Source: DATBGO01 sp050011895 (lineage in GTDB: Bacteria > Actinomycetota > Actinomycetes > Streptosporangiales > Streptosporangiaceae). From it: a DNA stretch of 11,869 bases. This document shows positions 1 through 7,065 of this stretch, piece after piece. Made by a program: the position numbers and the translations under genes. The DNA is taken from NCBI GenBank assembly GCA_050011895.1, contig JBEKIF010000125.1, forward strand, positions 1-11,869. Direction: 5' to 3'. The notes beneath the pieces are model-generated. The model did no database searches. It was not told where the DNA came from and saw only the letters and a list, made by a program, of their open reading frames with translations. Numbering within the stretch: the stretch's first letter is position 1; every line of letters starts with the position of its first letter.

Positions 1-22
1 GGGGCGCGCCGTCGGTTGTCTG

Positions 23-457
23 TCACTGATCCGGGGCGCCCGGCGCTTGCGGCTGGTGGCCGAGACGGCGGCGCAGCATGAGATTCTCGCCGTGCGCGGC
101 CTGGAGGGCGTGCTGTAGCTCGGTGATTTCCTCGCGGTGACGGCGCTTGAGCTGGGTGAGCTCGCCGGTGAGCGCGGCGATGACGTTGCCGGGCTGCTCC
201 GGTCCGGCGTTGCGGCGCTGGGCGGGACGGGCCTGCGGCTGGGCACGCAGCTGCTCGACGCGCTGCCGGATGGCGGGGTTGCGGTAGAGGAAGTCCAGCG
301 ACACCGGGGCGGCCGCGGCCAGGCCGCGGAAGGTGACTGGCTGCCCGGTGCGCAGCATGTGATCGAGCGCTGCTTCGGCGCGGGCTGCCGTGCCGGCGGT
401 GCGGGCGGCGGCCGCCTTCTGCAGGCTGGCCAGGTTGCCGGGCCTGCTGGCGGTCAC
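23..457 (-). CDS. tnpC: Tn554-type transposition accessory protein TnpC (DUF6262-like)
   Basis: This 144-residue protein is the third gene of a tnpA-tnpB-tnpC set. Residues 8-70 are an Ala/Arg-rich helical region that looks like a helix-turn-helix (NLASLQKAAAARTAGTAARA, then TFRGLAAAAPVSLDFLYRNP). Residues 90-132 form a heptad-patterned coiled coil (IAALTGELTQLKRRHREEI) followed by GENLMLRRRLG. This HTH-plus-coiled-coil layout, and the position after two tyrosine recombinases, match the small DUF6262/TnpC proteins of Tn554-like elements. In Tn554, TnpC is not strictly essential and affects efficiency and orientation of transposition. The GTG start at 457 overlaps the TnpB stop as GTGA (454-457), so it is probably translated by coupling. 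No passenger gene is visible before the window edge. The assignment rests on context and architecture rather than on catalytic residues. Confidence 0.8.
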   Translation of the reverse strand: MTASRPGNLASLQKAAAARTAGTAARAEAALDHMLRTGQPVTFRGLAAAAPVSLDFLYRNPAIRQRVEQLRAQPQARPAQRRNAGPEQPGNVIAALTGELTQLKRRHREEITELQHALQAAHGENLMLRRRLGHQPQAPGAPDQ

Positions 458-2658
458 GCCGGTGCCCCGTCCTGGCCGGGCCGGCTGGCGCGGGCGGCGA
501 GCTGGCCGGTGCGTGCGGTCACGCCGGCGCCGCGGGCCACCCGCTGGCGTCCGGGCGCGCCGGGCTCGGCTGCTGGCTCCGGCCTGCCTTCGGTCTCTGG
601 GTGGTCCTGCAGCGTGGTGATGATGGCCTCCAGCGAGGCGGCTTCGCGGCGGCGGCCTTGCAGCCAGACGTTGTCCTCGCTCATCGGCTCGCCGGTGCGG
701 GCGCGGAATGCTTCCTGCCGCTGGCCGATCAGGTGCAGGGTCTTGTCCTTCTGCTGCCGCAGCTCGGGCAGGAAGCTGGCGTCGGTGGCGAACTTGTCAC
801 ACGTCAGGCAGGCATTTCCGCGGTCGCAGGATTGCCGCGGCGGCAGCAGGCACCACCCGTTGGGCAAGATCCGGTCGGTCCGCTGGTCCAGCTGCAGCAT
901 GTCGTAGAGGTCACCGGTGCCGATCTGCAGCTCGCGGGCATCGGCGGTCAGCTTGCGGTAGCGCAGGAACTCCGCCTCGTGGGTTTCGGCCAGGGTCTGC
1001 GCGTAGTGCATCGTCATCGCGGGCGAGAGGTGCCCGAGGTAGCGCTGCACGACGTGAATCGGGACGCCGGCATTCAGCAGGCTGGTGGCCCGGGTGTGCC
1101 GGAACCGGTGGGTCCGCTGGAAGTCGACCAGCCGGCCGGCGCTGTCGCGGATATCGAGCCGCCGGGCCAGCTCGGTGAGCGCCTTGTGCAGGGTCGCCGA
1201 CACATACGGCCGGTCGGCGTTGCGGTTGAACAGCAAGCCCAGGAACAGGTAGCGGGGGCACGCTCCGGGCGCGGCGTGCTCGCGCAGCCAGGTGGCGGCC
1301 CACTCCTGCTGCTCCCGGATGATCGCGACCACCTCGGCGTCGACCAGAACCGTGTCCGGCGCTCCGTCGATCTTTGTCTGCTGGTAGCGGAGCCGGGCGA
1401 CCATCGCGCCCGGCTCACTGGCCGCCGACGCGCCGGCCAGCGGGAGCAGCGGGTCGGTGTCCAGCATGAGGATCTCGCTGATCCGGCGGCCGAGGCGGGC
1501 TTGCAGCATCATGATCCGCATCGCCTGCGGGTCATCCAGGCCGCCGTCAGCGGCGGGCTCGCCGAGCTGGCCGATCCCGGCCATGATCTTCGCCAGGGCG
1601 GTGTCGCCGATGACATCCAGGCCCGGGTCGCGCCTGCCGGGGCGGGGAAGCTCTCTGATCCGGTAGAAGCCGGCGTGCCCGGCTCCCAGTTCCCGCCATC
1701 CCGGCTCGCCAGTCGCCGCCGCGGCCGCGTCCTTGTGGTCGTGCATGAACAGGTAGAACTGCTCGACGTGGACCAGCACCGTCTTGGCATGCGCCGCCGA
1801 TACCCGCTGCCCCGCGGTGGGGCCGCGGCTGGACTGGGTGGCCCGCACGTGCCCGAGGAAGTCCTGCATCAGCTGGCGCACCCGGGCCGGGCCGGCGTCC
1901 AGCCGCGGCTCGCTGATGCCCCGCCCGGCCAAGAACGCATCCAGCACGGTCAGCGCGAACACCCGCTGGTTAAGGGTCGACCAGCGCAGCGTCCCGGTTT
2001 CCAGCGCGACCTTGCCGTGCCATTGCGCGGCGCGGCGCAGCCACCCGGCGGTGATGCGGTGGAAATGGATGGCCTGGCGTCCCAGCGGCTCGTGCTGGCG
2101 CACCGGGATACGGCGGTCCTCCACGGGATGCCACGATTCCCGCTGCCACCACGGGCGGGTGTCGTAGGCCAGGTCCAGCAGCCACAAGAACCGCAGCAGC
2201 ACCTGCCGCATCTGCATGACCGACGACGGGGCCGGGAGCCTTCCCCGGTGCCGGTGCACCGCCAGCGGGATCTCCTGCAGCCAGGCGCGCGCGGGCAGGT
2301 CCATCAGCGAGTGCGGTGTCCCTGCGCCGCGGCCGGCGGTGATCTCGGTGAGCCGGCGCACCAGCATGACGGTGCCGGGCATCTGGACCCTGCCGCCCAG
2401 CTCGATGACCCGGAATATGCACCAGGTCACCTCCTGGCGCATCGGCCCGGGCAGTGCGCTGACGTCCGCCACCGGGTATGACTTGCCGCCCCCGGCGAAG
2501 CCGCCCCGGTAGTGCTCCGGAACCGTGCCCGGCGACAGCCCGGGCAGCCGCATCCCCGGCGGCACCGATGCCCACAGGCGGCTCAGCACGGCAGCGTCAT
2601 GCCCGCAGCCGGCCGCTTCCCAGCAGTCCATCAGCTCTTCGGCGCTGATCCCGTTCAC
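454..2658 (-). CDS. tnpB: Tn554-type tyrosine recombinase TnpB
   Basis: This is a site-specific tyrosine recombinase of about 734 residues and the second gene of the Tn554-like module. The frame is open much further upstream, to 3315, but that part lies inside tnpA in another frame. I chose the GTG at 2658 because it overlaps the tnpA stop as GTGA and begins a sensible N-terminus (VNGISAEELMDCWEAAG). The catalytic signature is complete: the first Arg in LGRRISEILMLD (about residue 389), HRFRHTRAT (about 515-523), the GH of VVQRYLGH and the nucleophile Tyr in MTMHYAQT (about 551). A C-terminal cysteine cluster, CDRGNACLTCDKF (about 612-625), is typical of the TnpB type and may bind metal. The expected partner is TnpA, with which it would cut and join the transposon ends. 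It is somewhat longer than the roughly 630-residue TnpB of Tn554. It appears intact. Confidence 0.9.
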   Translation of the reverse strand: MNGISAEELMDCWEAAGCGHDAAVLSRLWASVPPGMRLPGLSPGTVPEHYRGGFAGGGKSYPVADVSALPGPMRQEVTWCIFRVIELGGRVQMPGTVMLVRRLTEITAGRGAGTPHSLMDLPARAWLQEIPLAVHRHRGRLPAPSSVMQMRQVLLRFLWLLDLAYDTRPWWQRESWHPVEDRRIPVRQHEPLGRQAIHFHRITAGWLRRAAQWHGKVALETGTLRWSTLNQRVFALTVLDAFLAGRGISEPRLDAGPARVRQLMQDFLGHVRATQSSRGPTAGQRVSAAHAKTVLVHVEQFYLFMHDHKDAAAAATGEPGWRELGAGHAGFYRIRELPRPGRRDPGLDVIGDTALAKIMAGIGQLGEPAADGGLDDPQAMRIMMLQARLGRRISEILMLDTDPLLPLAGASAASEPGAMVARLRYQQTKIDGAPDTVLVDAEVVAIIREQQEWAATWLREHAAPGACPRYLFLGLLFNRNADRPYVSATLHKALTELARRLDIRDSAGRLVDFQRTHRFRHTRATSLLNAGVPIHVVQRYLGHLSPAMTMHYAQTLAETHEAEFLRYRKLTADARELQIGTGDLYDMLQLDQRTDRILPNGWCLLPPRQSCDRGNACLTCDKFATDASFLPELRQQKDKTLHLIGQRQEAFRARTGEPMSEDNVWLQGRRREAASLEAIITTLQDHPETEGRPEPAAEPGAPGRQRVARGAGVTARTGQLAARASRPGQDGAPA

Positions 2659-3881
2659 GCGCACCGCCCGGCCTGCGCGCCGGTCACCGAGACCGCCCGC
2701 CATCCCGCGGTGAACGCCCGCCACTCGGCGACCGACCGCATGTCCGCGTCCTCGGTCACGTGCGCATACAGCTCCAGCGTGGTCTGCACGTCGCCATGGC
2801 CGAGCCGGCGCGACACCACGTGCACCGGCACCCCCGCCATCAGCAAGGCGGTGGCATGCGTATGTCTCATCCAGTGCGGGGTCCAGGCGGCCGGGACCTG
2901 CCGGGCCAGGTCCCGGCGCAGCCGCCCGACCAGGTCGTAGACGCTCTCGGGACGCCACGGCGCGAACCGGGTGCCGCCCGCGAGGTTCATGAAGACCGGC
3001 GCGGTGTCCATGTCCGCCACCGCTAGGTCGGCGCCCGCCTCGCACAGCTGCCACAGGTACTCCCCGTAGAGCCGGTCCAGCTCGTCGGAGATGAACACCC
3101 GCCGGTAGGTCCCGCCCTTGACCCGGACCCCGTGCGGATGGTCGCGGGGCACGACCTCGATGAACGGGGTGTCGCCGCGGCCGGTATGCCAGTCCCGGTG
3201 CTGTAACCCGAGGGCTTCCCCCAGGCGAAGGCCGGTCTCGGCAAGTAGCACCCACAGGAGGCGGTCGCGGACCCGTCCCGTCCACTGCCCGCCCGCCGGA
3301 TCGAACCGCGCGCACGCATCGCAGATCGCCTCGATCTGCCCTGGGGTGAGCACCGGCGGTGGCACGTGCCGCGCTGCCTGCACCCGGATCACCGCACGTT
3401 GCCGACCCTTCCTGCGCGCCACGTGCTCCAGCATCGGCTTATAGGCCGCCCGGCCCCCGTGCACCACCCGCACCAGATCGCCGCCTAGGGCGACGCCGTT
3501 CAGCTCGTGGAACCGGTAGCAGGACGTGACTGCCCGCAGCCGGGTGCCGATCGTCGACTCGGCGAACCTCGCCAGCCGCGGCCCGATCGAGACCACCTGC
3601 GGGCCGTCCCCGCTGCGCAGCCAGGCCAGGAACCCGCCCACCTCGGCCAGGGCCAGCTCATCCCACGCCAGGCCGAACACCGAAAGGTAGGTCCACCACA
3701 ACGCCAGCGCCCGGGCATAGGACTTCACCGTGTTCGGCGACGTGCCCTGCACCCGCAGGTACTCCAGGAACTCCTCGGCCGGGCCGATCACCCGGTGATC
3801 GCCCCCGAGCACCGTCCAGGTCGCCGCGCCGCCGGGCAGCGTCACCAGCTGCGTCCGGCACTCTCCGTCAACTGCCGTCAC
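2655..3881 (-). CDS. tnpA: Tn554-type tyrosine recombinase TnpA
   Basis: This 408-residue tyrosine recombinase is the promoter-proximal gene of the tnpABC module. The N-terminal SAM-like core-binding domain includes EEFLEYLRVQGTSPNTVKSY (about residues 36-55). The C-terminal catalytic domain has Arg in ETGLRLGEALGLQHRD (about 215-230), HWMRHTHATALL (about 335-346), the GH of VVSRRLGHGDVQ and the nucleophile Tyr in TTLELYAHVTED (about 371). All RHRHY-type residues are present, so it should be active in strand cleavage and rejoining. The start is a GTG at 3881 with no Shine-Dalgarno sequence. An 11-bp tandem repeat occupies the usual leader position (3884-3905), so a leaderless transcript is possible. 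An internal GTG at residue 13 is an alternative start. It is followed by tnpB with a 4-base overlap. Confidence 0.92.
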   Translation of the reverse strand: MTAVDGECRTQLVTLPGGAATWTVLGGDHRVIGPAEEFLEYLRVQGTSPNTVKSYARALALWWTYLSVFGLAWDELALAEVGGFLAWLRSGDGPQVVSIGPRLARFAESTIGTRLRAVTSCYRFHELNGVALGGDLVRVVHGGRAAYKPMLEHVARRKGRQRAVIRVQAARHVPPPVLTPGQIEAICDACARFDPAGGQWTGRVRDRLLWVLLAETGLRLGEALGLQHRDWHTGRGDTPFIEVVPRDHPHGVRVKGGTYRRVFISDELDRLYGEYLWQLCEAGADLAVADMDTAPVFMNLAGGTRFAPWRPESVYDLVGRLRRDLARQVPAAWTPHWMRHTHATALLMAGVPVHVVSRRLGHGDVQTTLELYAHVTEDADMRSVAEWRAFTAGWRAVSVTGAQAGRCA

Positions 3882-3883
3882 GC

Positions 3884-3905
3884 TTCGTAACGTATTCGTA
3901 ACGTA
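3884..3905. repeat. Two perfect 11-bp tandem repeats upstream of tnpA
   Basis: TTCGTAACGTA occurs twice head to tail (3884-3894 and 3895-3905), followed by ACGG, which begins to resemble further repeat sequence. The block ends 2 bases from the tnpA start codon and is AT-rich relative to its surroundings. It could be a recombinase-binding iteron at the transposon end, an operator through which the recombinase controls its own gene, or the tnpA promoter core. The sequence alone does not decide between these. Confidence 0.8.
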
Positions 3906-3926
3906 ACGGCAGCAGATTACCCGGCC

Positions 3927-5113
3927 GTGACAGACACGCCGACCACCTCGAAGGTCCTTCGCCTGCCGTGGCAGACGGTCCCCTCATCACCCCGGATTAC
4001 CGGCGATTACTGGCGGATCTGGTTTTACGTGCTGGAGGCGGCCGGGCTGGACGTGCAGCTGGTGAACGCCCGGGACGTGAAGAACGCCCCGGGCCGGCCG
4101 AAGACAAGCTCGATGCGGTCTGGCTGGCGAAGCTGACCGAGCGGGGGATGCTGCGGCCCAGTTTCGTCCCGCCGGCCGAGATCCGGCAGCTGCGGGATTA
4201 CACCCGGCTGCGGACCGACCTGACCCGCGAGCGGTCCCGGCACTGGTCGCGGGTGGAGAAACTGCTGGAGGACGCGCTGATTAAAGTCACGGCGGTGGCC
4301 AGCAAGACCGGCTCCAAGTCGGTCCGGGACATGATCGAGGCGCTGATCGCCGGGCAGCGTGACCCGCAGGTACTCGCCGGGCTGGCGCGCGGCAAGATGC
4401 GCGCCAAGCACGACCGTCTCGCCGGGGCGCTGGAGGGCCGGTTCGATGACCATCACGGCGAGCTGGCCCGGATGCTGCTGGACCAGATCGACGCCCTCAC
4501 CGCCCACATCGACACGATCACCAGCCGGGTGGGGGAGCTGATCGCGGCGATCCCCGGGGCGTGGGGCGTGGACGCCGACGGCGTCACCGGCCCGGGCGGC
4601 GGCCTGGGCCCGGGCGCGCCGGTGCTGCCCGCGGTCGCCCGGCTGGACGAGGTCACCGGCATCGGCGCCCCGGCCGCCCAGGTGATCATCGCCGAGGTCG
4701 GCCTGAACATGGGCGTCTTCCCCACCCCCGGGCACCTGGTGTCCTGGGCGAAGCTGTCGCCCCGGACCATCCAGTCCGGGCCGAAGAACCGGTCCGGACC
4801 GGCCGGCGACGGCAACCCTTATCTCAAGGGCGTCCTCGGCGAGGCCGCCGCCGCGGCCGCCCGGACCAGTACATTCCTCGGCGAGCGTTACCGGCGGATC
4901 GCCAGGCGCCGCGGCAAGCTGCGGGCCCTGGTCGCCGTCGCCCGCTCCATCCTGGTCATCGTCTGGCACCTGCTCGCCGACCCCGCCGCCCGCTTCCGCG
5001 AGCTGGGCGCCGGCTACTACGCCAGCCGCACCGACACCGACCGCAAGACACGCAACCACGTCCGCCAGCTCGAAGCGCTCGGGTTCACCGTCACCCTCGC
5101 CCAGGCCGCCTGA
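3927..5113 (+). pseudogene. IS110-family transposase, 5'-truncated and frameshifted
   Basis: IS110-family transposases combine an N-terminal DEDD RuvC-like domain with a C-terminal Transposase_20 domain carrying a catalytic Ser. Recognisable homology starts near 3999 (TGDYWRIWFYVLEAAGL) in the frame opened by a GTG at 3927. About 60 residues with the first catalytic Asp and Glu are missing. Near 4103-4106 the frame changes: PGRPKT in one frame continues as EDKLDAVWLAKL in the next. The family sequence is usually KTDKLDA, so a loss of four bases (ACCG or equivalent) fits, and it hits the catalytic D-x-x-D site. From there the frame is open to 5113 and includes the helical region, a helix-hairpin-helix (DEVTGIGAPAAQVIIAEV), the Ser region LSPRTIQSGPKNRSG and the usual C-terminus (RQLEALGFTVTLAQAA). 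It is inactive. The non-coding left end, which in this group encodes a bridge RNA, is absent. Confidence 0.85.
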
Positions 5114-5168
5114 CCCCGGACCTGCCAGACCTTCGCCGGTCACCGGCCCCGAGGCTCGCTGCCGCGCC

Positions 5169-5879
5169 GTGGCTGAGGCCGTTATTTTCATCGCCGTGGC
5201 CGCCCTGGCCCGCGGCCACGCCCGGCCCACCGGAACCCAGCCAGCCCGCGCCCGCGCCACGGCGACCGCACACGCCAGGGAAAGGGCATCCCGGCCCGCA
5301 TCAGCCAGGTCCGCGAGCACTCCTCCGACTGCCGCCGGACAGGACCTGAGCTGGACCGATTTCCACGGCATCCAGCTGCCCGTCTCCCCCGCCGCCGGGC
5401 CCCGCCACACCGTCAGCGGACTGGCATTCGGGTTCACTGACACCCCGGACGGCGCGCTGCTCGCGGCGATAAACATCGGGGTCCGCACCGCCGCCCAGTG
5501 GGGACCAGCGATCTTCACCCCGACGATCACCCGTCAGGTGACCGGCCCGGACGCGCTCACACTGCTGCGCGCCGAGACGAGTGCCTACGCGGCCCTCCGC
5601 GCCGCCGCGCACCTGCGCGCTGGCCAGCCGGCTGGCCGCGGCTACGCCGCTGAGGTCGCCTACCGGTTCGACGCCTGGACCCCGGCCGTAGCCACCGTCG
5701 ATGTCGTCTCCTCCGGACCGGGCAGCAACGGCACCACCGTGCTGGCCGTCACCCGCATCCAGGTGCTCTGGGAGCACGCGGACTGGCGGCTCCTGGCCCC
5801 GCCCGGCGGGAACTGGGCCAACTCGGCCGCCGGCCTCTCATCCCTGACCGGCTACACGATCTTCCCTGGCGAGAGGTGA
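5169..5879 (+). CDS. DUF8175-like conjugative-element protein, anchored or secreted
   Basis: A 236-residue frame starts at a GTG with no clear ribosome binding site. A short hydrophobic stretch (AEAVIFIAVAALA, residues 2-14) is followed by an Ala/Arg/Pro-rich linker to about residue 57. A folded domain then runs from DLSWTDFHGIQLPVS to the C-terminus, with the features GALLAAINIGVRTA, VAYRFDAWTPAVATVDVVSS and DWRLLAPPGGNW and a terminal SLTGYTIFPGER. As I recall it, this pattern matches a DUF8175-type protein encoded next to VirB6/TrbL-like genes in actinobacterial integrative and conjugative elements. A role at the cell envelope in a type IV secretion-like apparatus is inferred. The next gene overlaps its stop as GTGA (5876-5879), as in an operon. 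The 5' end lies just after the broken IS110 gene, so the true N-terminus and promoter may have been lost. The family name is given from memory. Confidence 0.65.
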   Translation: MAEAVIFIAVAALARGHARPTGTQPARARATATAHARERASRPASARSASTPPTAAGQDLSWTDFHGIQLPVSPAAGPRHTVSGLAFGFTDTPDGALLAAINIGVRTAAQWGPAIFTPTITRQVTGPDALTLLRAETSAYAALRAAAHLRAGQPAGRGYAAEVAYRFDAWTPAVATVDVVSSGPGSNGTTVLAVTRIQVLWEHADWRLLAPPGGNWANSAAGLSSLTGYTIFPGER

Positions 5880-6406
5880 CCCCGATGACCCCGCCGCTCT
5901 GCGATACCCTCACCGAGCCTGCCTGCCTCCTGCTGCAGGTACCCGGCCTGGTGCAGTCAGCCACGGCCTCGGCGGCCGGGGACGTCCTGACCAGCATCTC
6001 CAGCGCGATCAGCGACGGCGTCCACTGGATCGTCGTGAACACCGCGACCTTGTGGATCGCCATCCCGTCCCCCGGCCTGACCTCCGACCCGGCGATCTCC
6101 CAGCTCCAGGCGTGGCTGCTGCCGGTCACCGCGGCCATCGCCGCCGGCAGCGTCATCGCCGCCGGCGCCCGGATGGCGATCACCCGCCGCGCCATCCCGC
6201 TGTTGGACGTGACCGGCGGCCTGGTCACCATCGCGGCGGTAGCAACCCTGGGCGTCGCTGATCGACCAGGCCACAGCCAAGGCGAGCGGCCTTGCCAGCC
6301 TCAGCAACGCGCTACAACGCGAGCCCGGCCCGCGACAGCCCGGCAAGCCAGCAAAGCTGGCCAGCAAAGACCTCCCGCACCCGACCAGCCTCCTCGAACC
6401 TGCTGA
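5876..6406 (+). pseudogene. VirB6/TrbL-like conjugation membrane protein, 3'-truncated
   Basis: The frame starts at GTG 5876 (or ATG 5885) and overlaps the upstream DUF8175-like gene. Residues 1-126 look like the N-terminus of actinobacterial VirB6/TrbL-like proteins. They contain an amphipathic segment (VLTSISSAISDGVHWIVVNT), then SPGLTSDPAISQLQAWLLPV leading into a membrane segment (about residues 80-98). A charged AITRRAIPLLDVTGG turn follows, then a second membrane segment (about 112-127). After VATLG the sequence becomes a Gln/Arg/Pro-rich tail of about 50 residues unlike a membrane protein, ending at 6406. Full-length relatives have several more membrane segments, so most of the gene has been lost, probably by deletion or recombination near 6255. 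A functional channel subunit is unlikely. Together with its neighbour it marks a decayed ICE or conjugative plasmid. Confidence 0.6.
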
Positions 6407-6473
6407 CCACGCCCGCGGATCAGCGGCGCCGACCGCGGCCAGCCGTGCGGCCTCCCGGCGCACCATCAGATAG
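6243..6473 (+). pseudogene. Possible 3' fragment of another gene
   Basis: In the +1 frame relative to the VirB6-like gene, the stretch from 6243 reads PWASLIDQATAKASGLASLS and continues with KLASKDLPHPTSLLEPADHA to a stop at about 6471-6473. There is no start codon. Its composition is more protein-like than the tail in the VirB6 frame. It could be the C-terminal end of another gene brought next to the truncated VirB6 gene by a deletion. I do not recognise the family. It may equally be chance, because the DNA is GC-rich and stop-poor. Confidence 0.25.
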
Positions 6474-7065
6474 GGGCAGGCCGACCTGGAAGACGAAATA
6501 GTCCCTGCAGCCACGCCAACGCCTTCTGCTGGTCTCGTCACGCAGTAAATCAGCCTGAAGCTACGGACGTAGTAGCTCTCAGCAACCGTTTATCGTCCAT
6601 GTGTTCTACTGGATGTCAAGGGCGAGGTCCAGCGGCCTGACTGGTGGGCCTATCCGGTGGCTGCGGTCACGGTCACCCTTGGGGGCCGGGCCGGGTAAAC
6701 GCGAGCTGGATGCCTTGCGACTGCCGGCCAGCCAGGGCAGCGCAGGCGCAGGGTCCCGGCATCTGCGGGTGTCGTGCCGGGAGGACGGCTGCCCGAGCGT
6801 CTGGTACAAGCCACGGCACGAGCAACAACCCCGGCAGCTGTAGGCAGGGATGCCCAACGCGGCTACTGCGTCCAGTACCGGCCAGCGGGCTGAGGGCCGA
6901 ACGGCACCTCAGGGCATCGGCAAAGTCCTCTTATTCGCTAGCAGGCTGCGGCCGTTCGATCATGCGCTGGGTGCTGTTTGAGTAGGTCCGTCTCGACGCA
7001 TGACGACGGTGCTCGCGGCCGCGCGTCATCGGCAGCGCAGGATCACGAGATCGCGGACCCCTGGG
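6474..7065. other. Gene-poor stretch with coding shards
   Basis: No convincing complete gene is present. Two short plus-strand pieces look like remnants. One runs from 6576 to a stop at 6696-6698 without a start codon, containing LLDVKGEVQRPDWWAYPVAA. The other lies in the 6601-6843 frame and has a conserved-looking Cys motif, SCREDGCPSVWYKPRHE, near 6768-6818. Neither can be assigned. A small inverted repeat, CTACG-GA-CGTAG, sits at 6561-6572. The stretch is best read as debris between the ICE remnant and the methyltransferase gene. Confidence 0.4.

Noticed and set aside
601..2481. Long plus-strand frame of 626 codons opposite tnpB
   Set aside because: It is the antisense of a well-supported recombinase gene. 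Its Gln/Arg/Pro/Val-rich, repetitive composition is typical of stop-poor GC-rich shadows, with no family motif.
2659..3315. Upstream extension of the TnpB frame (953 codons in total)
   Set aside because: The extra 219 codons lie wholly inside tnpA in another frame and read as Arg/Gly/Pro-rich shadow sequence. The GTGA overlap at 2655-2658 gives a natural start.
3963..3974. CTGCC-GT-GGCAG palindrome as an IS110 or transposon end
   Set aside because: It is short and not found at a matching distance elsewhere in the window; likely chance in GC-rich DNA.
4114..5113. Intact IS110 transposase starting at 3968
   Set aside because: The first 45 or so residues of that frame are out-of-frame sequence. 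The true family sequence for that part is in the frame from 3927, so the gene is frameshifted and truncated.
4025..5530. Long minus-strand frame of 501 codons opposite the IS110 remnant
   Set aside because: It spans two unrelated plus-strand genes and is Gly/Asp/Leu/Gln-rich with no recognisable domain; a shadow.
5957..6541. Minus-strand frame of 194 codons opposite the VirB6-like gene
   Set aside because: Half of it mirrors the VirB6-like coding sequence, and the remainder has no recognisable motif or start signal.
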